Positions 35,163 to 44,017 are shown, counted from the first letter of the stretch. The stretch is DNA of 64,000 nucleotides from Desulfallas sp. Bu1-1 (GCF_015594625.1 NZ_JADNRQ010000006.1:1-64000); one strand, 5' to 3'. Numbers and translations are program-made. The notes: a model not told the origin generated them from the letters alone.

Positions 35163-35186
35163 AAAGTATACTAAGTGGATCCACTT
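35163..35186. promoter_or_regulatory. Operator region of rrf2
   Basis: AAAGTATACT (35163-35172), identical to 34649-34658, runs directly into a perfect 14-bp palindrome AAGTGGATCCACTT (35173-35186). Position 23-46 bp upstream of the rrf2 start codon fits autorepression. Confidence 0.6.
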
Positions 35187-35261
35187 TCTAATAATATATT
35201 CGCCCTGGCCTTATTTGTCAAGTGGCTCGAAAATATTTTATTGTTAGCCTTCTGAATAAAC

Positions 35262-35708
35262 TTATTGTTTTAAGCAAAAATCCAGCAACTTCAAGCCGGA
35301 TACCTGATCAAATTTCCTGATTGCGCCGGTGCCGCACAGTTCGAGGATGATCACTTCGGCTATCAGGTAAACCTCGGATTCGCCCCTGAGACAGCCCATC
35401 AGCGTCGTGTCGCCCCTGCCCAGGGCGGCGTGCAGGTGCGGTACGGGCTCGCCATTGTCCCGGTATAATGTTCCGATGCCGATGATTTCCCGGCAATCGT
35501 TGAACTTGCGCCAGACTGGAACAGGCGGCCGGGAGCACTCTTCCGGGCCTGCTACCAGCGCGGCTTCTTTCAGCGCGCCGATGACATAGAAGATCCCCGC
35601 TTCAATGTTTTCCCGCTCCGCCAGTTTCTTCAATTCATCGAGCAAGTTATCGCCGTGCTCCACATGGGCCACGAAAACCCGGCCTACTTTACCTTGCGAG
35701 TATTTCAT
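35262..35708 (-). CDS. PPC (DUF296) domain protein
   Basis: 148 residues, single PPC domain. GRVFVAHVEHGDNLLDELKKLAERENIEAGIFYVIGALKEA and PHLHAALGRGD (HxH metal-binding pair) then LMGCLRGESEVYLIAEVII are the family signature. Bacterial PPC proteins form trimers; function is unknown, with DNA binding known only for the plant AT-hook fusions. The open frame extends further upstream, but GGAGGG lies 8 nt before ATG 35708. Monocistronic, upstream of rrf2 in the same direction. Confidence 0.85.
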   Translation of the reverse strand: MKYSQGKVGRVFVAHVEHGDNLLDELKKLAERENIEAGIFYVIGALKEAALVAGPEECSRPPVPVWRKFNDCREIIGIGTLYRDNGEPVPHLHAALGRGDTTLMGCLRGESEVYLIAEVIILELCGTGAIRKFDQVSGLKLLDFCLKQ

Positions 35709-35926
35709 TTTATAGTCCCTCCATTTGTTTTGCATCTGATTTCCCAAAACACACCGTTTAGTTAGCGCGTGATCACGGCCCGGCGTTGAAAATGTCCTCC
35801 AATTGATCTTCAATACCGCTCCCGCGGCATATCAAATGGGTATGACATGTCAATGCCACCTTTTTTCCTATGTTGATTGATATTTTACCAGAGAGGAGCT
35901 TAATTGGGAAACCCAAAACTGAACAC

Positions 35927-35970
35927 TTGACTTTCTACTGGCCATGTATTATTCTTGGTTAAAATAATAC
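35927..35970 (+). promoter_or_regulatory. marR promoter with inverted-repeat operator
   Basis: TTGACT (35927-35932), 17 bp, TATTCT (35950-35955). GTATTATT (35946-35953) and AATAATAC (35963-35970) form an 8-bp inverted repeat over the -10 region, a usual position for MarR autorepression. Confidence 0.55.
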
Positions 35971-35997
35971 GATAAATGAAACATTCGGGGGGGGGGG

Positions 35998-36435
35998 GTG
36001 GTACTAATAGAAAAGACGTTGTTTCAAAAATACCTGGATATTATTTTAAATAATATGGGTAGCCTGTATTCCCCCATGGAATGGCTGGAAGTCGACCTGG
36101 CCCTGTCCAAAACCGAAATTATCATCCTCCTGTTGCTGAACAGGGAACAAAATTTAAAAATAAGCGACATCAGCAAGCGCATGAATATGCCTTTAAGCAG
36201 CACCACCTTGATTATCGACCGCCTGGAGCAAAAGGAGTTGGTGGAGAGAATCCGGAGCAGTGAAGACCGCAGAGTGGTCCTGGTCAAGCTGACCCGGGCG
36301 GGTGAGGAACTGTGCTGGGAGATCTTCAGCAAAGTTGAACTGATGTTTAAAAATATAGTCGACAGGATTACGGCTAATTTAACGCAGGAAGAAGTGGAAT
36401 TTTTGCAAAGGATCATTGCCAAAATCACCGGTTAA
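35998..36435 (+). CDS. MarR-family regulator
   Basis: 145 residues, winged-helix MarR fold: ALSKTEIIILLLLNREQNLKISDISKRMNMPLSSTTLIIDRLEQKELVERIRSSEDRRVVLVKLTRAGEEL. The start is GTG at 35998, whose G is the last of a run of twelve G (35987-35998) that also supplies the ribosome binding site. Such a tract can slip and change spacing. Heads the 36-42 kb module and probably regulates it. Confidence 0.87.
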   Translation: MVLIEKTLFQKYLDIILNNMGSLYSPMEWLEVDLALSKTEIIILLLLNREQNLKISDISKRMNMPLSSTTLIIDRLEQKELVERIRSSEDRRVVLVKLTRAGEELCWEIFSKVELMFKNIVDRITANLTQEEVEFLQRIIAKITG

Positions 36436-36492
36436 TTTTTTTCGATTAATAATTCAATTTGCATTTTTTATTTTATTACCGGGAGGGCCGGG

Positions 36493-36792
36493 ATGTTTAA
36501 CGTAGGGGTGAAGTATTGCGGTAATTGTAACCCCGTTATCAACAGCAAAAAAATCCTTGACGCCCTGGTTAAGGGCATGCCGGGCTGCCGGTTCGGGCCA
36601 CCGGATGCCGGTGTTCCCGCGTTGTTGATTTTAAGCGGCTGTGAGACGGATTGTGCCACCAGGCCCGGCTTACAAGTTGAGACAATTGTTGTCGCAGGTT
36701 TATCAGTTGATTATGTTAGTTGTAAAGAGGAAGATATTCCGGAAATAGTAACAAAAAAACTAATTGAAATCAAGGGAAGGATGATGGCTTAA
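36493..36792 (+). CDS. Small Cys-containing protein of unknown function
   Basis: 99 residues with GGGAGG before ATG 36493. No family recognised. Six Cys are spread as YCGNC near the N-terminus, GCRF, SGCETDCAT and SCKEED, suggesting metal or cluster binding or a redox role. The C-terminal third alternates strand and helix (VETIVVAGLSVDYV, EIVTKKLIEIKGRM). Sits between marR and the AbfD-type dehydratase with the same strand, and a terminator follows it at 36881. Confidence 0.7.
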   Translation: MFNVGVKYCGNCNPVINSKKILDALVKGMPGCRFGPPDAGVPALLILSGCETDCATRPGLQVETIVVAGLSVDYVSCKEEDIPEIVTKKLIEIKGRMMA

Positions 36793-36880
36793 GCGGACCC
36801 GGTGTTGCAGTAATTGTTAAAAGGATGCAGCCTTAAAGCAAATAATTTCCCAAAGTATATGCCGAAAGGAAGCAAGAGGC

Positions 36881-36908
36881 GGCGGGTTTTAAGATAACCC
36901 GCCTTTCT
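36881..36908 (+). terminator. Terminator between the small gene and abfD
   Basis: GGCGGGTT (36881-36888) and AACCCGCC (36896-36903) pair around a 7-nt loop, followed by TTTCTT. It separates marR and the small gene from the dehydratase transcript. Confidence 0.75.
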
Positions 36909-37042
36909 TGTTTATGTGTGCATACAAAAAACTCTTTAAATTCTTGTTAACGAGTACAAAGGTCTAATATGTGGGAAATGCGAATGAACTAGAAAAATTG
37001 AAAAGGAGGTTGCCAGGAAAATTTATTGCACAGGAGGGACGC

Positions 37043-38491
37043 ATGCCTATGATGACGGGAGCGGAGTACATTGAGAGTTTGCGAAAACTGAATACGGAAA
37101 TTTATGCTTTTGGACAAAAAATTGAAAACTTTGTGGATCACCCTCTTTTTCGCCCCCATATAAATGCGGCGGCAGTGACTTACGATATGGCCCATGAACC
37201 GGAATTTGAAGATCTGGTAACTGTAAAGTCCCACCTTACGGGAAAGAAAATAAATCGTTTCACTCATATTCACCAAAGCACTGAGGACCTGGTCAAGAAA
37301 GTAAAAATGTTGCGCATGATCGCCCAGCGTACCGGAACCTGTTTCCAGAGATGCGTGGGTTTTGACGGCTTGAATGCCTTATACTCGGTAACCTACGAAA
37401 TGGACCAGGCGCTGGGGACCGGTTATCACAAGCGGTTTGTAGAATTTTTAAAGTACGTGCAGGAAAACGATTTAATGTCCGCCGGTTCCATGACCGACCC
37501 CAAGGGGGACCGCGGTTTGCGCCCCAGCCAACAGGCCGACCCGGACATGTATGTGCGGGTGGTCAAGAAAACAGGCGAAGGCATTGTCATCAGGGGAGCC
37601 AAGGCCCACCAGACGGGCATAGTAAATTCGCACTACATGGTGATTATGCCCACCGTCGCCCTGGGGGAGGCCGACCGGGACTATGCCGTGGCCTGCGCCG
37701 TGCCGGTGGACGCCCCCGGCATATTCCACGTTTTCGGCCGCCAGACCAACGACGAGCGGCGCCTGGAAGGCGAAATAGATACCGGCAACGCCAGGTATGG
37801 TATCGTGGGCGGCGAGGCGCTGACTGTTTTGGAGGATGTTTTTGTCCCCTGGGACAAAGTTTTTATGTGCGGAGAATACCAGTATGCCGGCATGCTGGTG
37901 GAAAGATTCGCTTCATACCACAGGCAAAACTACGGCGGTTGCAAGTGCGGGGTCAGTGATATTATTATTGGCGCCACCATGACTTTGGCCGAGTACAACG
38001 GTGCGGCCAAAGCTTCCCATATTAAGGATAAAATTACCGAAATGCTGCATCTCAGCGAGACATTATACTGCTGTTCCATTGCCTGCTCCGCCGAGGGAAG
38101 GAAAACCGCATCGGGCGCTTATTATGTAGACCCTCTTTTGGCAAATATTGTTAAACAAAATGTTACCCGTCATATTTACGAAATCTGCCGGCTGGCCCAT
38201 GACATAGCGGGCGGTTTTATCGCCACTTTGCCTTCGGAAAAAGATTTTCTTAGTCCCAAAACCGGTCCCTTCCTGGAAAAATATTTCCGCGGCGTGGCCG
38301 GTGTGCCCACCGAACACAGGGTTAGAATAGCCCGGCTGGTGGAAAACATGACCGGCGGCACCGCCCTGGCGGAAAGCATGCACGGCGCCGGATCACCCCA
38401 GACCCAGAGGGTTATGATTATGCGCCAGTCCAACATGGAACATAAGAAACGGTTGGCCCGTAAACTGGCGGGTATCCCCGAGCAGGAATAA
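37043..38491 (+). CDS. abfD: 4-hydroxybutyryl-CoA dehydratase / vinylacetyl-CoA delta-isomerase
   Basis: 482 residues from ATG 37043, nearly the length of clostridial AbfD. AEYIESLRKLNTEIYAFG, TDPKGDRGL, RGAKAHQTG and ESMHGAGSPQTQR match the family throughout. The [4Fe-4S] ligands are conserved: C100 and C104 (CFQRC), H293 and C300 (YHRQNYGGC). The FAD radical enzyme dehydrates 4-hydroxybutyryl-CoA to crotonyl-CoA. An upstream GTG (36971) is open, but AGGAGGG lies 4 nt before ATG 37043 (or 10 nt before ATG 37049) and the family begins MxMTAExYIESL. Crotonyl-CoA could enter the beta-oxidation genes elsewhere in the window. Confidence 0.93.
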   Translation: MPMMTGAEYIESLRKLNTEIYAFGQKIENFVDHPLFRPHINAAAVTYDMAHEPEFEDLVTVKSHLTGKKINRFTHIHQSTEDLVKKVKMLRMIAQRTGTCFQRCVGFDGLNALYSVTYEMDQALGTGYHKRFVEFLKYVQENDLMSAGSMTDPKGDRGLRPSQQADPDMYVRVVKKTGEGIVIRGAKAHQTGIVNSHYMVIMPTVALGEADRDYAVACAVPVDAPGIFHVFGRQTNDERRLEGEIDTGNARYGIVGGEALTVLEDVFVPWDKVFMCGEYQYAGMLVERFASYHRQNYGGCKCGVSDIIIGATMTLAEYNGAAKASHIKDKITEMLHLSETLYCCSIACSAEGRKTASGAYYVDPLLANIVKQNVTRHIYEICRLAHDIAGGFIATLPSEKDFLSPKTGPFLEKYFRGVAGVPTEHRVRIARLVENMTGGTALAESMHGAGSPQTQRVMIMRQSNMEHKKRLARKLAGIPEQE

Positions 38492-38569
38492 GGATCAAAT
38501 TTTTTTATCGCAAATAATTTAAACTTTATAAATTATCTTTTTTATTAGTAAACAGGGGAGGGATATCTA

Positions 38570-40186
38570 GTGATTTCAATTGGTAAAGACCTCTGGCCAT
38601 CCGAGTTTACCGAAGGAATCATCGAAGAAACCATCAACGGTGTAACCGTCAATGTCTACGCCGACCGCCCCAAAACGGTAATTGAAACTTTGCAAAACAG
38701 CGCCCGGCGTTTCCCTGATAAGGTGGCTTTGGTAATGGGAAATGAACGGATCACTTACGGGGAATTGAACAGGCGGGTCAATAACATGGCTTATGCTTTG
38801 CGAACAAGGTATGGCGTGAAAAAAGGCGACCGGGTGGCCCTTTTGCTGACCAACGGCATTCCCTTTGTCATTACGCTTTATGCCGTGGCCCAATTGGGCG
38901 GCATCGCGGTTCCCCTGAATACCAAGCTAAAGAGCGCCGAACTGGAGTACATGATTAAAAATTCAGGTTCCTGTATTCTGGTGCTCAACGACAGCTGGTG
39001 GGCAAACATTGAGCCGGTATTAAATTCCATCACCAACTGCCGCGAATTTTTTGTAGTGGGTAAACAGATACCCGGAACCAAACCATTTGGCGACTTAATT
39101 GATCCCGGCGCTCCGGAAACCGTGACGGAACAAATCGATGAACATGACGTTGCCTTTATTATGTACACTTCCGGCACCACGGGACTGCCCAAGGGAGCAA
39201 TGAATACCAATTTTAACGTTATTCACACGATGATCAGCTACAAAAGAATATATGAACTTACTTCCGACGACAGGACAGTGATCGCCGTACCCCTGTTTCA
39301 CGTTACCGGCCTTTACGCCCAGCTATTGACTTATATCAACCTGGGCTGCACCATCGTGCTCATGCCTATGTATAAAACGGAAGAAATGCTAAGGATACTG
39401 GAAGAAGAAAAAATCACCAGCATGATCGTGGTGCCAACCATATATGTAATGATGTTGATGCACCCCGATCATAAAAAGTATGACCTGTCTCATTTGCGGG
39501 TGGCGGGTTTCGGAGGCGCGCCCATTTCCGGGGAGACGGTAAAAATGCTCCGGGACTGGCTCCCTCAAATTGAACTGCATAATACCTACGGTCTTACGGA
39601 AATTGCCTCCCCGGGAACCTGTATGCCCAAGGAAGACGCGCTTAGGAAGCTGGGGTCAATCGGCCTGCCCTTCCCCGTAAACAAGTGCAAGGTGGTTGAT
39701 CCGGTTACCGGAGAAGAATTGCCGCCCAACACCGAAGGGGAATTGCTGATCAATTCTCCCAACCTGACCCCGGGTTACTGGCAAAATCCCGAAGCAACCA
39801 AAAAGGCCATTGTGGACGGGTGGCTGCACACCGGGGATATCGCCAAAATTGACGAAGAAGGCTATGTCTATATCATGGACCGCATTAAGGACATGATCAA
39901 CCGCGGCGGCGAAAAAATCTTCTGCGTCGAGGTTGAAGATGTTCTTTACAGCAACAACAAAGTCATGGAAGCGGCGGTGGTCGGCGTCCCGGACGAAGTT
40001 TACGGTGAGGTTGTCAAAGCCTTCATTGTCACCCGGCCCGGTTGCACTCTTACCGAGGAAGAGGTGCAGGATTGGGTGCGGGAGCGGTTGGCTAAATACA
40101 AAGTGCCAAAGTTTGTTGAATTTTTAACCGAGCTGCCTAAGAACCCCAATGGAAAAGTAATGAAAAATGTTTTGCGGGGAAAATAA
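38570..40186 (+). CDS. AMP-forming acyl-CoA ligase (4-hydroxybutyrate-CoA ligase candidate)
   Basis: 538 residues, ANL superfamily. IMYTSGTTGLPKGAM, NTYGLTEIASP, HTGDIAKIDEEGYVYIMDRIKDMINRGGEKIFC and PKNPNGKVMKNVL (catalytic Lys) are intact. GTG start after GGGAGGG. Only 78 bp behind the dehydratase gene, so the simplest role is making 4-hydroxybutyryl-CoA for it (inference from context). It is not closely alike to the ligases at 1978 and 7599. Confidence 0.88.
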   Translation: MISIGKDLWPSEFTEGIIEETINGVTVNVYADRPKTVIETLQNSARRFPDKVALVMGNERITYGELNRRVNNMAYALRTRYGVKKGDRVALLLTNGIPFVITLYAVAQLGGIAVPLNTKLKSAELEYMIKNSGSCILVLNDSWWANIEPVLNSITNCREFFVVGKQIPGTKPFGDLIDPGAPETVTEQIDEHDVAFIMYTSGTTGLPKGAMNTNFNVIHTMISYKRIYELTSDDRTVIAVPLFHVTGLYAQLLTYINLGCTIVLMPMYKTEEMLRILEEEKITSMIVVPTIYVMMLMHPDHKKYDLSHLRVAGFGGAPISGETVKMLRDWLPQIELHNTYGLTEIASPGTCMPKEDALRKLGSIGLPFPVNKCKVVDPVTGEELPPNTEGELLINSPNLTPGYWQNPEATKKAIVDGWLHTGDIAKIDEEGYVYIMDRIKDMINRGGEKIFCVEVEDVLYSNNKVMEAAVVGVPDEVYGEVVKAFIVTRPGCTLTEEEVQDWVRERLAKYKVPKFVEFLTELPKNPNGKVMKNVLRGK

Positions 40187-40234
40187 TGTTTCATCGCTTG
40201 AACTACATCAAAAAGAGGGGGGTATTTATTTGAA

Positions 40235-40996
40235 ATGAAAAACTTGTTTGATTTAACCGGTAAAACTGCTATTGTGACAGGTGCTGCTTCCGGCTTGGGG
40301 CAGCAGATTGCAATTGGGGTGGCCGCTTATGGCGCTAATGTAGTTGCGGTGGGAAGCCCTCGTCATGGTGCCGAAAAAACGATTGAAGAGATTAAAAAAA
40401 TAGGCGGTAAAGCAATTGGATTACAAGTGGACGTTTCGAACGCCGCTGAGGTTAAGCAAATGGCTCAATACGCGCTGGATGAATTTGGAGCAATTGACAT
40501 TGCCTATAATGTGCCGGGAATTAATGTAAGAAAGGAGGCGTTGGATTTAACAGAGGAAGAATGGGATAGAGTTATCAAAGTAAACTTGAAAGGAGTTTAT
40601 CTTTGTGCAAAAACTATTGGTGAAGTTATGGTTAAACAGCGTAGAGGTAGAATGATTAATATGTCATCAATATTTGGCACGGTTTGTATGAAGAGACAAG
40701 TAGCTTATGCGACCAGTAAGGGTGGTATTAACCAAATGACCAAGGTGCTTGCGGTGGAATGGGCTCCTTACGGGGTTACTGTCAATGCCATTGCGCCGGC
40801 ATACATGAAAACTCCTTTAGTCCGTCAGGTCATGGAAGATAAGGAATGGTATGAGGACGTTAAAAGTAGAAATGCCATGCAGAGACTTGGTGAGCCGGAA
40901 GAAATAATCGGCCCGGCTGTATTCTTAGGTTCCGATGCTTCAAGTTTTATAACAGGAACGATACTTTATGTAGACGGTGGGTGGACTATCCTTTAA
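40235..40996 (+). CDS. SDR oxidoreductase
   Basis: 253 residues, classical SDR with TGAASGLG (15-22), Ser145, Tyr158, Lys162 (AYATSKGG). Gly40-Ser41 in place of the NAD-selecting Asp suggests possible NADP use. The NNAG motif reads YNVPG. Resembles gluconate 5-dehydrogenase/3-oxoacyl reductase type enzymes; in context it may interconvert 4-hydroxybutyrate or a related hydroxyacid, but this is a guess. DNA here is more AT-rich than in the ligase upstream. Confidence 0.82.
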   Translation: MKNLFDLTGKTAIVTGAASGLGQQIAIGVAAYGANVVAVGSPRHGAEKTIEEIKKIGGKAIGLQVDVSNAAEVKQMAQYALDEFGAIDIAYNVPGINVRKEALDLTEEEWDRVIKVNLKGVYLCAKTIGEVMVKQRRGRMINMSSIFGTVCMKRQVAYATSKGGINQMTKVLAVEWAPYGVTVNAIAPAYMKTPLVRQVMEDKEWYEDVKSRNAMQRLGEPEEIIGPAVFLGSDASSFITGTILYVDGGWTIL

Positions 40997-41073
40997 TCAA
41001 TAACTATTTTTTTGGCGGGAAAAGTTTTTATTTTTAGAAAAGAGCAAATTTTATTTATGGGGGGAAAATTAAG

Positions 41074-42396
41074 ATGAAATCCCGGTGGATAATATTAATT
41101 ATCGTCTGGTTACTATATATTATAAATTACTTTGACAGAACCAGCGTTTTAACATTTCTTCCATTAATCAGAGAAGACCTAAATCTTACCCATGGGCAAA
41201 TTGGCACCGCTGCTTCGGTATTTTTCTTTGCCTATGCGCTTGCCCAGTTTTCTGCAGGTTGGTTATCTGACCGCATTGGTCCCAAAAAAGTTATAGGAAT
41301 TGCCATTTTTGTTTTCTCTTTTATAACCTTTGTTACCGGCCTGGTAAAAAACTTTACCCAATTTATTTTAATCAGATTGGGCCTTGGATTGGGTGAGGGA
41401 CATCATTTTGCACCGGCAAACAAGACCATAGCAAACTGGTTTCCCAAAGAAGAAAAAGGTCGCGCGACAGGATTTTTCTCTACAACTTGGGCAGTAGCAC
41501 CCGCGATTATTCCAGTGACTGTTACCTGGTTAGCTGCTAGTTTAAATGGTTGGAGACCAGTGTTCTATTGTTTGGCTGTTTTTGGTATATTGGGTATTTT
41601 CTTGTTGTTTTACTTTATTGAAAATACTCCAAAAGAAGCGTTAGAAAAGGGGAAAATATCAAAGGACGAATTTGAATACATTAACTCAGGTCTAATTCAA
41701 ATAAACGATGAAAAAAGTTCAAAGATAAGCACCAAAGATTCTCTGAGAATTCTTCTAAAAGATGCCAGTTTTTGGAGCTACTCCTTTGCACTTTTCTGTG
41801 TTCTGGGAATTTATTGGGGTAGTACAAGCTGGATTTCCTCTTTTTTATATGAACAATATGAGTTTAGTATTAAAACTATGGGTGCTTTAGCATCATTACC
41901 CTATGTTGCAGCATTTTTTGCAATGATGACCGGTGGGTGGTTAATGGACAGGGTTTTTAAGGGCAGGGTAAAACCTGTTTTGGCTGCGTCATTCATTTGC
42001 AGCATTCCTATCTTGTTGCTAATTGCTAAAGTTCCACAAGGCAATAATGGCCTTCTTGTTTTAATGTTAATTCTTCTTGGGTTCTTTACCAACTTATCGT
42101 TTGGTGTGGTTTATGGGTATCCTCAGGTAAGATACCCAAAGGAAATTTTAGGATCAGCAGTAGGGATTTCAAACGGTATTGGTCAGTTTGGTTCATTTAT
42201 AGCACCCTTGGTTGCAGGGTTTTTAGTTATTAAAAATGCAGAAGGTATTTTTTATACCCAGGTGTTTGCCTTTTTCTCTGTCGTTGCCATTGTTGGATTA
42301 ATTTTTACACTTTTATTAAGTGAGAAAACTTATAACTATGAGGAAAAAATTGGGGGAGTTCAAATAGCGTCCAGCTCTGCAATAAGAAAAGTTTAA
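41074..42396 (+). CDS. MFS transporter, anion:cation symporter type
   Basis: 440 residues with 12 hydrophobic segments in two halves and a central charged loop (~200-225). INYFDRTSVLTFLPLIREDLNL and GWLSDRIGPKKVIG (loop 2-3 motif) are typical of the ACS family (ExuT, GudP, GarP like), which import organic acids with protons or sodium. Preceded by GGGGG. As the last gene of the module it is the candidate importer of the acid used by the ligase and dehydratase. Marked AT-rich composition. Confidence 0.87.
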   Translation: MKSRWIILIIVWLLYIINYFDRTSVLTFLPLIREDLNLTHGQIGTAASVFFFAYALAQFSAGWLSDRIGPKKVIGIAIFVFSFITFVTGLVKNFTQFILIRLGLGLGEGHHFAPANKTIANWFPKEEKGRATGFFSTTWAVAPAIIPVTVTWLAASLNGWRPVFYCLAVFGILGIFLLFYFIENTPKEALEKGKISKDEFEYINSGLIQINDEKSSKISTKDSLRILLKDASFWSYSFALFCVLGIYWGSTSWISSFLYEQYEFSIKTMGALASLPYVAAFFAMMTGGWLMDRVFKGRVKPVLAASFICSIPILLLIAKVPQGNNGLLVLMLILLGFFTNLSFGVVYGYPQVRYPKEILGSAVGISNGIGQFGSFIAPLVAGFLVIKNAEGIFYTQVFAFFSVVAIVGLIFTLLLSEKTYNYEEKIGGVQIASSSAIRKV

Positions 42397-42530
42397 TGAA
42401 TTAATTCATCCCAAGCAGTTTATTTAATAATTAATAATTTAGCCGGCGCTAATTTCACTGCTAACAAAAGTAGTGTTAAGCGTTCGGCTTATTTATTTAT
42501 GATATTTTTATGGAGTAAAGACTTTTATAT

Positions 42531-43883
42531 CTAAATATTATAAATTTTGTATTTTTGCATTTTTCGTATTAAAGTAGTGCGATGGATACCTAGCCTTTGT
42601 GCCACGGTTTCTAGAGAATTAGTATAACTCAATGCCTTAATAATTAACTTTTTTTCAAATTCCTGAACGGCATTTTGCAGATTGGAAATCTCGAGCCCGT
42701 TAATGATCAAGCCGGGAGTGGGGTTTAAAAGACCCAATTCTTCCTGAACAATGCTTTTGGTAATTTCCTTGTCGGGATAAAGGACGACAATCCGCTCAAT
42801 TAGATTTTCCAGCTCCCGTACATTACCGGGCCATTCGTATGATAGCAGTAATGATATGGCATCGGAGGTAAAACGCTTTTGGATGTGATAATCCAGTCTC
42901 ATCTTATTTAAAAAATGGTTGATTAATTCAAAAATATCTTCGGGCCTTTGGCGCAGTGGAGGTATATTGATTGGGACGACATTTAATCGATAGTATAAGT
43001 CTTCCCGGAATTTACCCTGATCAACAAGTTCACGAAGGTTACGGTTTGTTGCGGCAACAAATCTTACATCTGCCTTTACCGGGTGTGTTGCGCCCACCGG
43101 GAGGAATTCCCGTTCCTGTAGCAAACGTAACAGCTTTACCTGCATAGAGATGGGAAGTTCGCTAATCTCGTCCAGAAAAAGAGTACCTCCGTGTGCAGCC
43201 TGGACGAGCCCCTTTTTGCCGCCATGCGCCGCCCCGGTAAATGCTCCGGCTTTATAGCCGAACAGTTCTGATTCAAATAATTCCGAAGGGATAGCCCCCG
43301 CGTTAACTCGCACAAAAGGCCCGTTATTGCGCCTGCTCAAATGGTGAATCAGCCTGGCAATCACTTCCTTGCCCACACCCGATTCGCCCGTAATAATCAC
43401 CGTGGAATCGAAGCATGCCGCCCGGCTGGCTTTAGACAATACATCTTGCATGGCCGGGCTTTTAGAAACTATCTTCCCAACCCCCTCGATATATACTTGA
43501 GTGTCGGTGTTCATGGGTTCCCCGTTGAGATCGTTATATGGTCTTACCGTGGTTACTACAAAAATTATATTTCCGTTCTGATCATAAATGGGGGTGCCGG
43601 AAGCGAGTAATTTTCTGTTATTGGGCAAGATGGTTTGGGGAATGATAAAAGGTTTGTTCTCCGCCAAAACTTTTAAGGTTACGGAATTGTCAAGAACTTT
43701 TTGCTTGAGCATATCGCTCATGTGCAAGCCGATAAACTCGCTTGCCTGCAATCCGCTCAGCATTTCATAACCTTTGCTGGCCGCGATATTATAACCGTTA
43801 CCGTCGGTTATCCACAACCCGTATGCATCTTCCCCGTTTTCATTATTCCGTTTTTTTTCATAATCGTTAGTGGCAGGTAGCAT
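42531..43883 (-). CDS. Sigma-54-dependent transcriptional activator with PAS domain
   Basis: 450 residues. N-terminal PAS domain (~15-125: GLWITDGNGYNIAASKGYEMLSGL), AAA+ domain with GESGVGKEVIARLIHHLS Walker A, GYKAGAFTGA sigma-54 contact loop and GGTLFLDEISELP Walker B, then a Fis-type HTH (LETVAQRLGIHRTTLIRKMQKY). Start ATG 43883 follows GGGAGGG; the open frame upstream runs through operator sequence and is not used. Faces the PucR-like gene; twin sites and a -24/-12 promoter lie between. Confidence 0.9.
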   Translation of the reverse strand: MLPATNDYEKKRNNENGEDAYGLWITDGNGYNIAASKGYEMLSGLQASEFIGLHMSDMLKQKVLDNSVTLKVLAENKPFIIPQTILPNNRKLLASGTPIYDQNGNIIFVVTTVRPYNDLNGEPMNTDTQVYIEGVGKIVSKSPAMQDVLSKASRAACFDSTVIITGESGVGKEVIARLIHHLSRRNNGPFVRVNAGAIPSELFESELFGYKAGAFTGAAHGGKKGLVQAAHGGTLFLDEISELPISMQVKLLRLLQEREFLPVGATHPVKADVRFVAATNRNLRELVDQGKFREDLYYRLNVVPINIPPLRQRPEDIFELINHFLNKMRLDYHIQKRFTSDAISLLLSYEWPGNVRELENLIERIVVLYPDKEITKSIVQEELGLLNPTPGLIINGLEISNLQNAVQEFEKKLIIKALSYTNSLETVAQRLGIHRTTLIRKMQKYKIYNI

Positions 43884-43900
43884 TATTGTCCCTCCCTGCT

Positions 43901-43937
43901 GTGCAGATTTGCACTGAAAAGGAGTGCGGATTTGCAC
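43901..43937. promoter_or_regulatory. Twin palindromic sites, candidate activator UAS
   Basis: GTGCAGATTTGCAC (43901-43914) and GTGCGGATTTGCAC (43924-43937) are two copies, one base different, of a GTGCA-N4-TGCAC palindrome, 23 bp apart centre to centre. They lie about 65-115 bp upstream of the -24/-12 promoter at 44002, the usual distance for enhancer binding by a sigma-54 activator. Confidence 0.7.
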
Positions 43938-44001
43938 GGAATCCGGAAAATAAACAGTATTGAAAGCCCAAAAAAGCTTCGCGTTTATGATGCTAAATGG
44001 A

Positions 44002-44017
44002 TGGCATCATTTTTGCT
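44002..44017 (+). promoter_or_regulatory. Sigma-54 (-24/-12) promoter
   Basis: TGGCATCATTTTTGCT has GG and GC exactly 12 bp apart, matching TGGCAC-N5-TTGCW at the essential positions. It points at the PucR-like gene starting at 44120 and is preceded by the twin activator sites. Confidence 0.7.

Noticed and set aside
36971-37042. 24-codon N-terminal extension of AbfD from GTG 36971
   Set aside because: Family proteins begin at the MxMTAExYIESL segment and AGGAGGG lies just before ATG 37043.
43884-43937. Upstream extension of the sigma-54 activator by 18 codons
   Set aside because: The extension would translate the twin operator sites; a strong GGGAGGG places the start at ATG 43883.
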